A DNA stretch of 64,000 nt from a bacterium (GCA_016703065.1 JADJCU010000003.1:372001-436000), one strand, 5' to 3'; shown: positions 35,791-45,190, counted from the stretch's first letter. The notes: a model not told the origin generated them from the letters alone. Program-made: numbers and translations.

Positions 35791-37209
35791 ATGAGCAGCG
35801 AATTTAGAATTGAGAAGGACTCGCTGGGCGAGTTACAGGTGCCGGCCGACGCCTATTATGGCGTACAGACGGCGCGCGCGGTGGCCAACTTCCCGATCTC
35901 GGGCCTTAGGCCGCATCCGGTGTTTGTTCGAGCATACGTGATAATAAAGCGTTCGGCTGCTGTTGTGCATCGCGATTTGCATCTGTTGACGGCGGAGCAG
36001 ACAAAGGGAATCATCGACGCCGCGGATGAGCTGCTTAACGGCAAACACGCCGATCAGATTGTCGTTGATGTCTATCAAGCCGGTGCTGGTACGTCCACGA
36101 ATATGAACGTCAACGAGGTGATCGCGAATCGTGCCGCCGAACTGCTCGGGCTTAAGCGTGGTGATTACAGCAAGGTCAATCCGAATGACCATGTGAACAT
36201 GGCACAGTCGACGAATGACACGTACCCTGCGGCGATTCGCATCGGCTGTTGTCTGAAGACCCCTGACCTGTTGAAGTCAATTGACCTCGCCGTTGCGGCG
36301 TTTGACGCTAAAGCCCGCGAGTTTGACGACGTGATCAAGAGCGCGCGTACACACTTGCAGGACGCGGTGCCGATTCGCCTCGGCCAGGAATTCGGCGGCT
36401 ATGCCTCAATCATGCAGCGTTGCCGGGCCCGGCTTGTTGAAGCCGAGCTTGGCCTGAGGCAACTCAATCTCGGTGGTACTGCCACCGGCACGGGCATGAA
36501 CGCGCATCCTGAGTACCGCGCGCGTGTGGCCAAAGAGATATCTTCACATACAGGGATTGCTTTCACTCCCGCCGAAAATCTCTTCGAGGTCACGCAGAGC
36601 CTTGGCGACTTCCTGCACTTCTCGTCGGCGTTGCGCCTGCTTGCCATTGAACTCGGCAAGATCGTCTCGGATCTCCGCTACTTGAGCAGCGGACCACGCA
36701 CCGGATTACAGGAGATTTATCTGCCTGCCGTGCAGCCCGGATCATCCATTATGCCCGGGAAGGTGAATCCGTCGATGGCCGAGATGATGAATCAGGTGTG
36801 CTATCAGGTCGTCGGCTTTGATCAAACGGTTGCCTATTGCGCGCAGGCGGGACAGATGGACTTGAATGTCATGATGCCGGTCGTAAACTACAACCTTCAG
36901 CAGGCGCTGCACATCATGACGACGTCAATAGAGGTGTTCACCAAACGCTGCATTGAAGGCATCACAGTTGACCGCGAACGCTGCAAGATGTATTTTGAAT
37001 CTTCTGTCGGCATGGCAACGATCATGAATCCCTATATCGGCTATGCGAAGGCCGCCGAGCTTGCGAAAGAGTCGGTGAAGACGGGCCGGTCTATAGTCGA
37101 TTTGATTCGGGAACACAACTTGCTGAACGAAGAGCAGCTGAAGGAGATACTCGATCCGCGACGCTTGACCGATCCCGACCTGCAATCTGCGGGCGCAGGC
37201 GGCGGTTGA
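35791..37209 (+). CDS. aspA: Aspartate ammonia-lyase
   Basis: The 472-aa protein belongs to the fumarase/aspartase superfamily, with GSSIMPGKVNP as active-site signature. Several stretches fit AspA rather than FumC: RIEKDSLGELQVPADAYYGV, VDVYQAGAGTSTNMNVNEVI (FumC has WQTGSGTQSNMN), MNQVCYQV, LNVMMPV and CIEGITVDRERC. AspA interconverts L-aspartate with fumarate and ammonia. Pairing with nadA is interesting because aspartate is also the precursor for quinolinate. The start at ATG 35791 matches the family. FumC remains a lesser alternative. Confidence 0.85.
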   Translation: MSSEFRIEKDSLGELQVPADAYYGVQTARAVANFPISGLRPHPVFVRAYVIIKRSAAVVHRDLHLLTAEQTKGIIDAADELLNGKHADQIVVDVYQAGAGTSTNMNVNEVIANRAAELLGLKRGDYSKVNPNDHVNMAQSTNDTYPAAIRIGCCLKTPDLLKSIDLAVAAFDAKAREFDDVIKSARTHLQDAVPIRLGQEFGGYASIMQRCRARLVEAELGLRQLNLGGTATGTGMNAHPEYRARVAKEISSHTGIAFTPAENLFEVTQSLGDFLHFSSALRLLAIELGKIVSDLRYLSSGPRTGLQEIYLPAVQPGSSIMPGKVNPSMAEMMNQVCYQVVGFDQTVAYCAQAGQMDLNVMMPVVNYNLQQALHIMTTSIEVFTKRCIEGITVDRERCKMYFESSVGMATIMNPYIGYAKAAELAKESVKTGRSIVDLIREHNLLNEEQLKEILDPRRLTDPDLQSAGAGGG

Positions 37210-37213
37210 TTCG

Positions 37214-37938
37214 TTGGAAGTCGCTGACTATCTGATTCTCGCAGCGGGAGCGTTGCTCGCTTCGACGGTGTCTGGAGTCGCCGGCGTAGGCGGCGGCATG
37301 GTCTACTTGCCGATTCTTTCCGAAATTGTCGGCATGCGGCTCGCGGTCCCGTATTTATCGTTTCTGCTCTTGGCGGGAAACTTGTCGCGTGCCTACTTCG
37401 CCCGGCAGGGCATCGACTGGCAAGTTCTGCGCGCCTTTCTCATTACCGCGATTCCCGGCGCGGCCATCGGCGCACTGAGCTACGCGTTCCTGCCTGCGCT
37501 TTGGATCGCGCGTCTGCTCGGCGCCTATCTGCTGATCTATGTGGGCTGAATTTCCTGCGTGTGCAGTGGCCGAAGAGCGCATCGTTGCGGTCCATCTCTT
37601 GGATTGGTATTCCCGCGGGAGTGTCGAGCGGTTTTGTGGGCGGCGCAGGTCTGATCATCGCGCCGTACTTTTTGCGCTACGGGTTAATTAAAGAGAGCTT
37701 TCTCGGCACTGAGGCCTTGGCGGCCGCAGGAACGCACATTGCAAAGATCGCGGTGTGGGGCGGGATGTCCGTCTTGACGGTTAAAGACGTGATTCTGTTG
37801 CTTCCACTCACGATCTTGATGGTAGCCGGTTCATATTTCGGCAGAGTTCTCGTCTCAAAGATGCGTGCGCGTCTGTTTCGTGGAATTCTCCTGATGGTAT
37901 TGGCAGCAGTTGGTATTCGCTTTCTATTCTTCTTCTGA
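37214..37938 (+). CDS. TauE/SafE-family membrane permease (frame break near 37547)
   Basis: The first frame starts with TTG at 37214, 4 bases after aspA, and covers four membrane segments with the family glycine motif SGVAGVGGGMVYLPIL. It stops at 37549 after LLGAYLLIYVG. The next frame continues directly with LNFLRVQWPKSASLRSISW and the second glycine motif SSGFVGGAGLIIAPYFL, then three more helices to 37938. Adding one C (GGC to GGCC) at about 37546 gives a normal 242-aa protein. Members export or import small anions such as sulfonates; the substrate here is unknown. Confidence 0.85.
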
Positions 37939-37948
37939 GGACACGCAC

Positions 37949-38740
37949 ATGCGGCGCTGCATAACATTGATTGGCACCCTGCTCTTTGCTTCGCTGGCGT
38001 ACGCACAGACGATCGGCGACCTTCCGACACCCGTGGGCTATGAACGCGTGGGCAAGATCGCAGGCGCATTTGCCGAGAACTTGCGCAGCACCGCAATCGA
38101 GTCACCGGACGAGTTCCTCGCGGGCGACGGCACCACGCTGCTCTGCGATGAGAATACGATTGCCAAAACACGCATCGCACCATTCGACAACAGCCTGGAT
38201 GTCGGCGTGGACGGAATTGTCCGACTGTGGGGGAACTACTTGTGGGATCGCGCCCGCCGCGGAGATATCTCTTTCCCGTTGGACAACGGCCAGGCGGCGC
38301 GCTGGAGCGATTGGTTCGATGGACTGCGTCCGCGCAAACGCGGAGGTCGCTTCACATTCGTTCAGCAGACCACACCAGACGGCAGCCGGGCAAACTTCGA
38401 GAGCTACTTGAGCTTTGTCGCCGAGGAGATGGGTGCCATCGCATTGCGCCGCGAAACCGAAGCGGTATCAGATGATTCAATCGCGATTGGTGATCTGCTT
38501 GTGTCCTTGCGCAATGAAAAAGTCAGTTGGGTCGGGATGGTGATGGACCTCTGTCGCAACCGCAAAGGTGAACGCTTACTGATGTTGGGAACCTGCGGCA
38601 CTCCAAGTACGGTCATGTATCTGCCGAGACCATTTTCGCCGGTACAGGGAGTCGGAGACTGGCACACGTTGGACGGAGCAAAATTCGCCATTGGCGCCGG
38701 TTCAAAAGCAGAGTTAAGACGCATCAAGCTCAAGCTCTAA
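37949..38740 (+). CDS. Exported DUF4846-like protein
   Basis: I start at ATG 37949, which gives a clear signal peptide (MRRCITLIGTLLFASLAYAQ) and about 250 mature residues. The pattern PVGYERVGKIAGAFAENLRS, VDGIVRLWGNYLWDRAR, SFVAEEMGAIALRRET and IAIGDLLVS resembles the DUF4846 family as I remember it, a group of exported proteins of unknown function. The start overlaps nothing; the gene follows the permease by 10 bases and is closed by a strong terminator. No catalytic residues can be assigned. Confidence 0.7.
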   Translation: MRRCITLIGTLLFASLAYAQTIGDLPTPVGYERVGKIAGAFAENLRSTAIESPDEFLAGDGTTLLCDENTIAKTRIAPFDNSLDVGVDGIVRLWGNYLWDRARRGDISFPLDNGQAARWSDWFDGLRPRKRGGRFTFVQQTTPDGSRANFESYLSFVAEEMGAIALRRETEAVSDDSIAIGDLLVSLRNEKVSWVGMVMDLCRNRKGERLLMLGTCGTPSTVMYLPRPFSPVQGVGDWHTLDGAKFAIGAGSKAELRRIKLKL

Positions 38741-38762
38741 GCGTACCGCGTGGTACAAATCG

Positions 38763-38794
38763 AAGCGGGCGATGATCGATATCATCGCCCGCTT
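38763..38794 (+). terminator. Strong intrinsic terminator after DUF4846-like gene
   Basis: AAGCGGGCGATGAT (38763-38776) and its perfect complement (38781-38794) enclose CGAT. TCCGTTTTT follows on the plus strand. It lies between convergent genes and may also stop the minus-strand transcript. Confidence 0.9.
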
Positions 38795-38825
38795 TCCGTT
38801 TTTCCAAGTGTCTGCTTGAGCGTCC

Positions 38826-39389
38826 CTACCGCTTACCGTACATAGATGAACCAGCCTCTATCAGTTTTACTCGCGGAGGAAGTGTGCCCTGCCCGACCAC
38901 TTCAAGTGTGAACCCATGCCCGAGCGGGCACGTCGTGTTTGATGTCAATGGGCCGAAGCGAATCGGACTGCTCCAGCCATTCTTAGATGCGAATGAGACG
39001 GCAACTGACGGTGCAACTTCCGTCCCCGGGCACCCTGTGCGCGATGCAAGGACCTTAAATGAATCTGCTCCGCTCGGTGCCGTGAAGATGCGTGTCGTCT
39101 CCCAATCAATCACAGCCATCTCAGTTGATCCGCCGGGGCCGCTGTAGGAAACCTGCCGCACCTTGACCGGAACCTTTGACGTTGCAGCCAAATACTGCAG
39201 CATCGTCTCCCCGCTATTTACGTCGATCACGATTCGCTGTCCCGGAGTGGAGACATTCTCCAGCACTTCCTCCTGTCCGGGGTATTTATTTACTTGGACA
39301 AGATTAAAATTGATCTGCACCGGCGTCTCTTGCGCCAGTGCGAGCGAAGCTATGAGCGTGATCAGAATCAGCGGAAACATGTTCATCAT
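38826..39389 (-). CDS. Exported protein of unknown function
   Basis: The reading frame opens further upstream, but the signal peptide MFPLILITLIASLALAQ implies a start at one of the ATGs at 39389, 39386 or 39380, after an AAGG. The mature part of about 165 residues is beta-rich (VQINFNLVQVNKYPGQEEVL, VPVKVRQVSYSGPGGSTEMA) with two Cys (RTGCPGTE and TTCPLGHG) that could form a disulfide. I do not recognise a family. It lies 160 bases downstream of ftsH on the same strand. Confidence 0.65.
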   Translation of the reverse strand: MMNMFPLILITLIASLALAQETPVQINFNLVQVNKYPGQEEVLENVSTPGQRIVIDVNSGETMLQYLAATSKVPVKVRQVSYSGPGGSTEMAVIDWETTRIFTAPSGADSFKVLASRTGCPGTEVAPSVAVSFASKNGWSSPIRFGPLTSNTTCPLGHGFTLEVVGQGTLPPRVKLIEAGSSMYGKR

Positions 39390-39548
39390 CCTTGGCTGTG
39401 TGTTCATTCGAATGGCAAGCAATATGCCCGACCAAAAGCCGGGCAAAAGCTGCCAATAGTATCTGTTTTGGTTCATAAACACCGGACGGCGCTTGCAAAT
39501 TGCATCGTGTGCGCAAAATGGTTCGCCAACTTCTGCCGGAAAACCCAC

Positions 39549-41531
39549 TTATCCCTCGCGGTCGAGCTTATGCCCCAAGTTGTCCGGATCTTCAACGGGC
39601 TCATCGGTCGCCGGTTCAGATGGCTCTTCCGGCTCGGGCACGAAGCTATTCACATGTTCAGAGTAGTCGGTGATACGGTCCTTGCCAAGGTATTGCGCAA
39701 GCGCGTCACCCTCGAGCATCTCAACCTTGAGCAGCGCCTCAGTCATCGCCTTCAACGTATCGACATTCTCAGCGAGAATCCGCTTCGCCTCATCGTAGCA
39801 CACGTCAATAATCTGACGCACCTCTTCATCAATCGCTTCAGCGGTCTTTTCACCGTAGAAATCGTCCTGCGTCTGGAAAGGATTGTCCCGCGGTGACATC
39901 GCGCGGCGGCGATACACAACCTGCCCAAGCTTATCTGACATGCCATAATCCATCACCATCGCTCGTGCCATCGCAGTTACCTGCTGCAGATCGCTGTAAG
40001 CCCCCGACGTGATCTCGCCATAAATAAGCTCTTCAGCCGCGCGACCACCCAGCGCAACTTTGATCTTGTCGATGATCTCCTGCTTGGATATCAGCACCTG
40101 CTCTTCAGACGGCAGATAGAGGGTGTGGCCAAGCGTCGATGTCCCGCGCGGAATGATCGACACGCGGTGAATGGGATCCGTATGCGGCAATTTTGCCCCG
40201 ACGAGCGCGTGCCCGCACTCGTGATAGGCAATCTTTTCTTTTGTCTTCGGCGTCAGCACGCGGCTCCGGCGCTCAAGTCCGGTCATTTCGCGGTCGACCG
40301 CCTCTTCCAGTTCCGGCATGCCGATCTCTTTCTTGCCGCGCCGCGCTGACAGCAGCGCCGCTTCGTTCAGTGCATTAGCCAGATCAGCGCCGACGAACCC
40401 CGGTGTACGCGCCGCGATCAAACGCAAATTGACATCACGCGCGAACTTTTTGCCCTTCGTATGCACCTTAAGAATTGCCTCGCGGCCGTCGATATTCGGC
40501 GGATCAACCACAACCTGCCGGTCAAATCGGCCCGGTCGCATCAGAGCCATATCGAGGATCTCGGGTCGGTTCGTCGCGGCCATGATGATCACGCCCTTCG
40601 ACGATTCAAAACCATCCATTTCCACAAGCAGCGCGTTAAGCGTCTGCTCGCGTTCGTCATGGCTCGCCCACGGACTCGCGCCGCGCGCTTTGCCCAACGC
40701 GTCCATTTCGTCGATGAACACAATGCACGGCGCCTTCGCTTGTGCCTGAGCGAAAAGGTCGCGCACCCGCGCCGCGCCGACACCCACGAACATTTCAACA
40801 AAGTCCGAGCCCGAAATCGAAAAGAACGGCACATTCGCTTCGCCTGCAACGGCCTTCGCAAGCAGCGTCTTGCCCGTACCCGGAGGCCCGACAAGCATCA
40901 CTCCCTTAGGAATCTGTGCCCCGAGCGCGCGGAACTTGGCCGGATGCTTCAGAAAGTCGACGACCTCCCGCAACTCTTCTACAGCTTCGTCAATTCCCGC
41001 GACGTCTTTGAAATTCGTCTTCGTCGAGCTTTCTACGTAGACTTTTGCCCGCGACTTTCCGAACGACATCAATCCGCCCGTGCCGCCACCGCCCATTCGG
41101 CGTATGAGGAAACTCCACAGCAGCACAATGATTCCGAGCGGAAGCACCCACGCGAAGAAAAACCCCTTCAGCCAATCGGAATCAAAGCGGCCTTCAAAAT
41201 CGATCTTCTTCTCTTCGAGCTGCTTCACGAGGTCAGGATCGTCTACGCGCACCGCCTCGAATGCCGTTTGTACGCTGATCCCCGCGGAATCGATCATCGC
41301 GTCACCGCGAATGTTCTCCTGCGTTATGATCACGCGCTTGATCTTGTCCTCACCCAGCAGTTCCTTGAACCGGGAATAGGACAGCTTCTCGTAGTGTTGA
41401 CCGCCCATATAAGCCTGGGCGATGAACAGGGCAAGCAAAACAGCCACGAGGTACCAGAGCGAAAAATTGAGTTTTCGCCCGCCGGCCAGCGGCTTCTTAG
41501 GAGTGCTATTTTTGTTATTGGTCTCGCTCAA
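39549..41531 (-). CDS. ftsH: ATP-dependent zinc metalloprotease FtsH
   Basis: The 660-aa membrane protease has two N-terminal helices (about 22-41 and 122-143) flanking a periplasmic domain. The AAA+ module has Walker A GPPGTGKT (215-222), Walker B CIVFIDEMDALG and the second region of homology ATNRPEILDMALMRPGRFDR. A zinc protease domain follows, with HECGH at 437-441. It degrades misfolded membrane proteins and regulators. The acidic C-terminal tail (EPEEPSEPATDEPVEDPD) is unusual but compatible. It starts 1 base after cobO. Confidence 0.97.
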   Translation of the reverse strand: MSETNNKNSTPKKPLAGGRKLNFSLWYLVAVLLALFIAQAYMGGQHYEKLSYSRFKELLGEDKIKRVIITQENIRGDAMIDSAGISVQTAFEAVRVDDPDLVKQLEEKKIDFEGRFDSDWLKGFFFAWVLPLGIIVLLWSFLIRRMGGGGTGGLMSFGKSRAKVYVESSTKTNFKDVAGIDEAVEELREVVDFLKHPAKFRALGAQIPKGVMLVGPPGTGKTLLAKAVAGEANVPFFSISGSDFVEMFVGVGAARVRDLFAQAQAKAPCIVFIDEMDALGKARGASPWASHDEREQTLNALLVEMDGFESSKGVIIMAATNRPEILDMALMRPGRFDRQVVVDPPNIDGREAILKVHTKGKKFARDVNLRLIAARTPGFVGADLANALNEAALLSARRGKKEIGMPELEEAVDREMTGLERRSRVLTPKTKEKIAYHECGHALVGAKLPHTDPIHRVSIIPRGTSTLGHTLYLPSEEQVLISKQEIIDKIKVALGGRAAEELIYGEITSGAYSDLQQVTAMARAMVMDYGMSDKLGQVVYRRRAMSPRDNPFQTQDDFYGEKTAEAIDEEVRQIIDVCYDEAKRILAENVDTLKAMTEALLKVEMLEGDALAQYLGKDRITDYSEHVNSFVPEPEEPSEPATDEPVEDPDNLGHKLDREG

Positions 41532-41532
41532 C

Positions 41533-42081
41533 TCAGTAGTCTACCCCGCGCCGCGCGAGAATGCCCCGCTGGTACGCGTGTTTGATTTCTTTCATTTCAG
41601 TGACAGTATCGCCGCGCTCGATGATCTCCGGCGGCGCTCCGCGGCCCGTTAGAATTAGCGTCGTTCCGCGCGGACGGGCATCGAGCACTTTGTGCAAATC
41701 GGCGACGGTCAACAACTCAAGCTTGACCGCGACGAAAATCTCGTCGAGCAACACCAGTTGATAGTCACCGCTCGTCATCCGGTCGACGGCAAACGCAAGC
41801 GCCTCCTGTGCCGCCTTGTACGTGCGCTTCGCGCGGCAAGTTGTCGTCGATGATGCCGACAAATCCCCTCCCATACGGTGAAACTCCACTTCCGGCTCGA
41901 GCCGCTTTATGGATTTCATTTCACCGTAGGCCCAGCTTCCCTTGATAAATTGGACGATCAGCGCGCGATGGCCATAGCCCACGGCGCGCAGCACGGTCCC
42001 CAGCGCGGCAGTCGTCTTCCCTTTGCCGTCACCCGTGTTGATGAGCACGAGCCCTTCAGAACTTTCGCGCTCTGCCGTCAT
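41533..42081 (-). CDS. cobO: Cob(I)alamin adenosyltransferase, CobO/BtuR type (two compensating frame breaks)
   Basis: I start at ATG 42081, giving MTAERESSEGLVLINTGDGK with the P-loop GDGKGKTT; longer versions have no homology. The family's VQFIKG, DYQLVLLDEIFVAV and LILTGRGAP motifs are present. Between about 41820 and 41870 the main frame gives SASSTTTCRAKRTYK. A neighbouring frame instead gives GFVGIIDDNLPREAHV, which fits the family before AAQEALAFA. One base lost near 41870 and one gained near 41820 explain this. The enzyme adenosylates corrinoids; no other cobalamin genes are nearby. Confidence 0.87.
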   Translation of the reverse strand: MTAERESSEGLVLINTGDGKGKTTAALGTVLRAVGYGHRALIVQFIKGSWAYGEMKSIKRLEPEVEFHRMGGDLSASSTTTCRAKRTYKAAQEALAFAVDRMTSGDYQLVLLDEIFVAVKLELLTVADLHKVLDARPRGTTLILTGRGAPPEIIERGDTVTEMKEIKHAYQRGILARRGVDY

Positions 42082-42110
42082 CTGCTGTGAATCTGTGTCT
42101 GCCAAAGTCT

Positions 42111-42782
42111 CTACCAGAGTACGCCCATGGCAACGACAAGGTTGACGGGCGGAAAGGTTTCTTGATAGCGGTCCGCCGCATCCGGACTCCACAAAAGCTG
42201 CGGTTCAAAGAAAGTCTCGAGCCCGTCCTCTTTCCACTGCTGCCTGAGTCCTCCAACAACTGACAGCCCGAACCACGCGGCATTGGTTTGATAGGACATC
42301 CGGCGCGAGTCTTGATCACGTCGTCCCGCTGATCCCCAGCGTATCGCCGGACCACCGCCGAAGTAAAACCGGTTGCGGCTCTCGGGATTCACATAGCGAT
42401 GCGCGTGAATTGCCACGTCGATCTCGCGAAAATAGGAGTGCTCCGTTCGCGCTGCAAGCAGTCCGCCCGAAATGACCTGATCCGTGACCGGATCTATCAC
42501 GACAGGTTCAATCAGCGTTGTGGTCGTGTGTCGCATCCAGTTGTACGTTGCGGACACCGCAAGTCGCGTCCGGTCATTCATCGGCATTTCGCGCCGCACA
42601 CTGAACATATTCCCCGCCGTCCCTGCTCCGGTGTACGCATCTTCGTACCACGTTCCGTCCCAGTACGTGCGGGTGTATCCCCACGAGAATCCAAACGCTG
42701 CCGGTTGGCTGTGCGCAGCGGCGGCAATTGCAAAAAAGGTCAAGGCGGTCAGAAGTCGCGCGAACCAGGAAGCTCGAAACAT
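42111..42782 (-). CDS. Putative outer-membrane beta-barrel protein
   Basis: The 223-aa protein has a signal peptide (about residues 1-26, ending AAAAHSQ), then alternating amphipathic beta-strands rich in aromatic residues (FGFSWGYTRTYWDGTWYED, HSYFREIDVAIHAHRYV, RNRFYFGGGPAIRWG). It ends in NLVVAMGVLW, a typical outer-membrane C-terminal strand. No family name can be given. It lies between proS and cobO on the same strand, with 52 bases to proS and 29 to cobO. Confidence 0.75.
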   Translation of the reverse strand: MFRASWFARLLTALTFFAIAAAAHSQPAAFGFSWGYTRTYWDGTWYEDAYTGAGTAGNMFSVRREMPMNDRTRLAVSATYNWMRHTTTTLIEPVVIDPVTDQVISGGLLAARTEHSYFREIDVAIHAHRYVNPESRNRFYFGGGPAIRWGSAGRRDQDSRRMSYQTNAAWFGLSVVGGLRQQWKEDGLETFFEPQLLWSPDAADRYQETFPPVNLVVAMGVLW

Positions 42783-42834
42783 GATGCACCTCCGCGAACG
42801 GTCTATATCAACGCCGGGACCAACCGGTAATCGA

Positions 42835-44301
42835 TCAATATGCCTTGGCGAAAATGACGCGCTGCGCGGACGGTTTGCCCGTCAGCATGCAGACGCCGCT
42901 CTCTTTCTCGCCTTCCATCGGAATCACGCGCAGCGTGGCCTTGGTCTCTTCCTGAATTCGCCTCTCGTCCGCAGTGTCTCCCGCCCAATGGACGAGCGCA
43001 AAGCCCTCGTCCGCTGCGATAAAGTCCTTGAAGTCGGAATACGAATCGACCTTGCGCGTGTTTGCCGTCATCCGCTCTTGCGCCTGCATGAACAGATATT
43101 GCTGCACGCGGTCGAGCAATCCCGGTATCATCTCTGCGGCGCCCGCAAGTGGCACGGTGATCTTCTCGCGGTTGTGCCGCAGCGTGACGATGCAATTGCC
43201 GCTCGCCAAATCTCTCGGTCCAAGCTCGACGCGCAGCGGGTAACCATACAATTCCGCCTCAGCAAACTTGAAGCCCGGAGTGACGTTGTCTCGATCATCA
43301 ACTCGAGAATCGATACCCTTATCTGTCAGCGCGGCACGCACGCGGTTCAGCGCTTCCATAACGGGACCCCGCTCGTCCTCTTTGCGCGCGATTGGCACGA
43401 ATAGAACCGGCCACTGCGCGAGTTTGGGCGGAATAATCACGCCGTCGTCATCGCCGTGCGCCATAATGATCGCCCCGACAAGCCGCGTCGAGACACCCCA
43501 CGACGTCGCCCACACATAGTCCAGAGTATTGTGATCGGTCTGAAACTGTACGTCAAATGCCTTGGCGAAATTCTGTCCAAGAAAATGCGACGTGCCCGCC
43601 TGCAGCGCCTTCTTGTCCTGCATCATCGCCTCAATGCAGTACGTGTTGATGGCGCCCGGAAATTTCTGGCCCTCGCTTTTCAGGCCGTGAATCACCGGCA
43701 CTGCCATGTAATTCTCGGCAAAGTCACGGTAGACGCCCAGCATCTTAATAGTCTCTTCAACTGCTTCCTCTGCGGTAGCATGCGCGGTGTGTCCCTCTTG
43801 CCAGAGAAACTCTGCCGTGCGCAAGAACAGCCGTGTCCGCATCTCCCAGCGATATACATTTGCCCACTGATTGATCAGAATCGGCAAATCACGATAGCTC
43901 TGAATCCAGTTCTTGTAGGTTGACCAGATAATCGTCTCCGACGTCGGTCGCAGGACGTAATTCTCTTCCAGCTTCCCTTTCGGCTTCAGCTTGCCCTTTC
44001 CGTCTGGTTCGAGGCCCGAATGCGTCACAACGGCGCACTCCATCGCGAACCCTTCCACATGTTCCGCTTCCTTCTCAAGATAGGACTGCGGAATCAGCAT
44101 CGGAAAGTAGGCGTTAACGTGCCCCGTATCCTTGAACATTTTGTCGAGCTGCCGTTGAATCCCTTCCCAGATGGCATAGCCATTGGGACGGATCACCATG
44201 CAGCCTTTTACGGGCGAGTAGTCGGCGAGTTTTGCTTCGCGTACAACGTCGAGATACCACTCCGCGTAGTCTTTTGCGCGGGGGGTAATGTTCTTAGCCA
44301 T
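42835..44301 (-). CDS. proS: Prolyl-tRNA synthetase, archaeal/eukaryotic type (type 3)
   Basis: The 488-aa class II synthetase has motif 1 around GYAIWEGIQRQLDKMFKDTG, motif 2 YRWEMRTRLFLRTAEFLWQE and motif 3 MAHGDDDGVIIPPKLA. An anticodon-binding domain follows, then a C-terminal domain ending in KAY. It lacks the INS editing domain of the bacterial type and has the short C-terminal domain with a terminal Tyr, as in type 3 enzymes. It charges tRNA-Pro. Type 3 ProS is spread across several bacterial phyla, so this is not by itself proof of recent transfer. Confidence 0.95.
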   Translation of the reverse strand: MAKNITPRAKDYAEWYLDVVREAKLADYSPVKGCMVIRPNGYAIWEGIQRQLDKMFKDTGHVNAYFPMLIPQSYLEKEAEHVEGFAMECAVVTHSGLEPDGKGKLKPKGKLEENYVLRPTSETIIWSTYKNWIQSYRDLPILINQWANVYRWEMRTRLFLRTAEFLWQEGHTAHATAEEAVEETIKMLGVYRDFAENYMAVPVIHGLKSEGQKFPGAINTYCIEAMMQDKKALQAGTSHFLGQNFAKAFDVQFQTDHNTLDYVWATSWGVSTRLVGAIIMAHGDDDGVIIPPKLAQWPVLFVPIARKEDERGPVMEALNRVRAALTDKGIDSRVDDRDNVTPGFKFAEAELYGYPLRVELGPRDLASGNCIVTLRHNREKITVPLAGAAEMIPGLLDRVQQYLFMQAQERMTANTRKVDSYSDFKDFIAADEGFALVHWAGDTADERRIQEETKATLRVIPMEGEKESGVCMLTGKPSAQRVIFAKAY

Positions 44302-44333
44302 ATCTTAGAGTGGAGGATGCGTTAGAGGGATGT

Positions 44334-44723
44334 TCATTTCGCAACGGCGATCAAATCTGTTGCGAGTTCAATGGATTCCGCTTCGAGCGGGGCGATCAGC
44401 GAATCCCGCTGCGCGCGAGTGAGCGTCGTGCTGTTGCGCAAGTTCTTCTTGAGCGCCATCAGTTCACCTTTTCGGTGATTGATGATGTTCGAGATGTCGC
44501 GCCGATCCGTAACGGACGATGCCAACAGGGAGTCAATTTGCCTGCGCAGCGCGGAACGCTTCACCAATTGCTCGGACAGAAACTCGGCATCGACAAATGC
44601 GGCCGGATCAGCTTTCGCCAGACTCTTCTGCTGTGGGGCCGTGGTCGCGGGTTGCTGCGCTCGATCCTTGCCGCAACTGACAACAAACAAAACGGTCAAT
44701 AATAGCGGGACAAATCGAAGCAT
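44334..44723 (-). CDS. Small lipoprotein, unknown function
   Basis: The 129-aa product has a lipoprotein signal peptide (MLRFVPLLLTVLFVVSCGKD, lipobox VVSC, Cys17), a Gln/Ala/Thr-rich linker and a helical domain (about 45-125) likely to form a coiled coil. No family is recognised. It starts 1 base after the preceding exported-protein gene, so both are probably expressed together, upstream of proS. Confidence 0.7.
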   Translation of the reverse strand: MLRFVPLLLTVLFVVSCGKDRAQQPATTAPQQKSLAKADPAAFVDAEFLSEQLVKRSALRRQIDSLLASSVTDRRDISNIINHRKGELMALKKNLRNSTTLTRAQRDSLIAPLEAESIELATDLIAVAK

Positions 44724-44724
44724 G

Positions 44725-45144
44725 CTACTCCTGTGTTGAAACCACAGTGACTACCGCCGCCGTTGACACTATGGCTCCGGCGATGTAAAAGGCCTTGTGC
44801 GCATTCTTCCATCCTGCGCGGTAACCGTTCTTGAATCCGCTGTTGAACTCTTCTTCCGCTTGAATCGGCGGCTTGGCAGGTCTGCGCGGCTCGACCACCC
44901 ACGGCAACCACATGAACGGCACATTGCCGACCAATCCTAACCCGAACCAGCCGATCTTGCCCGACTTGGAACTGCCCACCGGCACGCCTTCATTCCAGCC
45001 CTGTTCATAAAGCGGCATGACACGCTGCGGAGCATTGTTCATATCCACCTGACCAACCTGATCGAGGGCAGGCCGAAACCCATAGTCGCTCGCAAACGCC
45101 GCCGTCGCGAGCAGCCCCAGCATCAATACAAGAAAGGATTTCAT
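44725..45144 (-). CDS. Exported small protein, unknown function
   Basis: The ATG at 45144 has AAAGGA at good spacing and starts a signal peptide (MKSFLVLMLGLLATAAFA); 139 residues in all. The rest contains a Trp/Gly-rich hydrophobic patch (KIGWFGLGLVGNVPFMWLPW). The FNSGFKNGYRAGWKNAHK segment repeats the G-Y/W-x-x-G pattern seen in some surface-attached small proteins. A C-terminal hydrophobic stretch (FYIAGAIVSTAAVVTVV) could be a membrane anchor. I do not recognise it. Confidence 0.68.
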   Translation of the reverse strand: MKSFLVLMLGLLATAAFASDYGFRPALDQVGQVDMNNAPQRVMPLYEQGWNEGVPVGSSKSGKIGWFGLGLVGNVPFMWLPWVVEPRRPAKPPIQAEEEFNSGFKNGYRAGWKNAHKAFYIAGAIVSTAAVVTVVSTQE

Positions 45145-45190
45145 ACTGTGTTCCTTTCGCCTTCTCAATTCGCCCGTTATCTAACCGGAA

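Noticed and set aside
35791..37209. Class II fumarase (fumC)
   Set aside because: VDVYQAGAGTSTNMN, MNQVCYQV and CIEGITVDRERC match aspartase better than fumarase. Kept as a lesser alternative.
40461..41585. 374-codon plus-strand frame opposite ftsH
   Set aside because: It is antisense to a clear FtsH, with abundant Arg and His typical of shadow frames.
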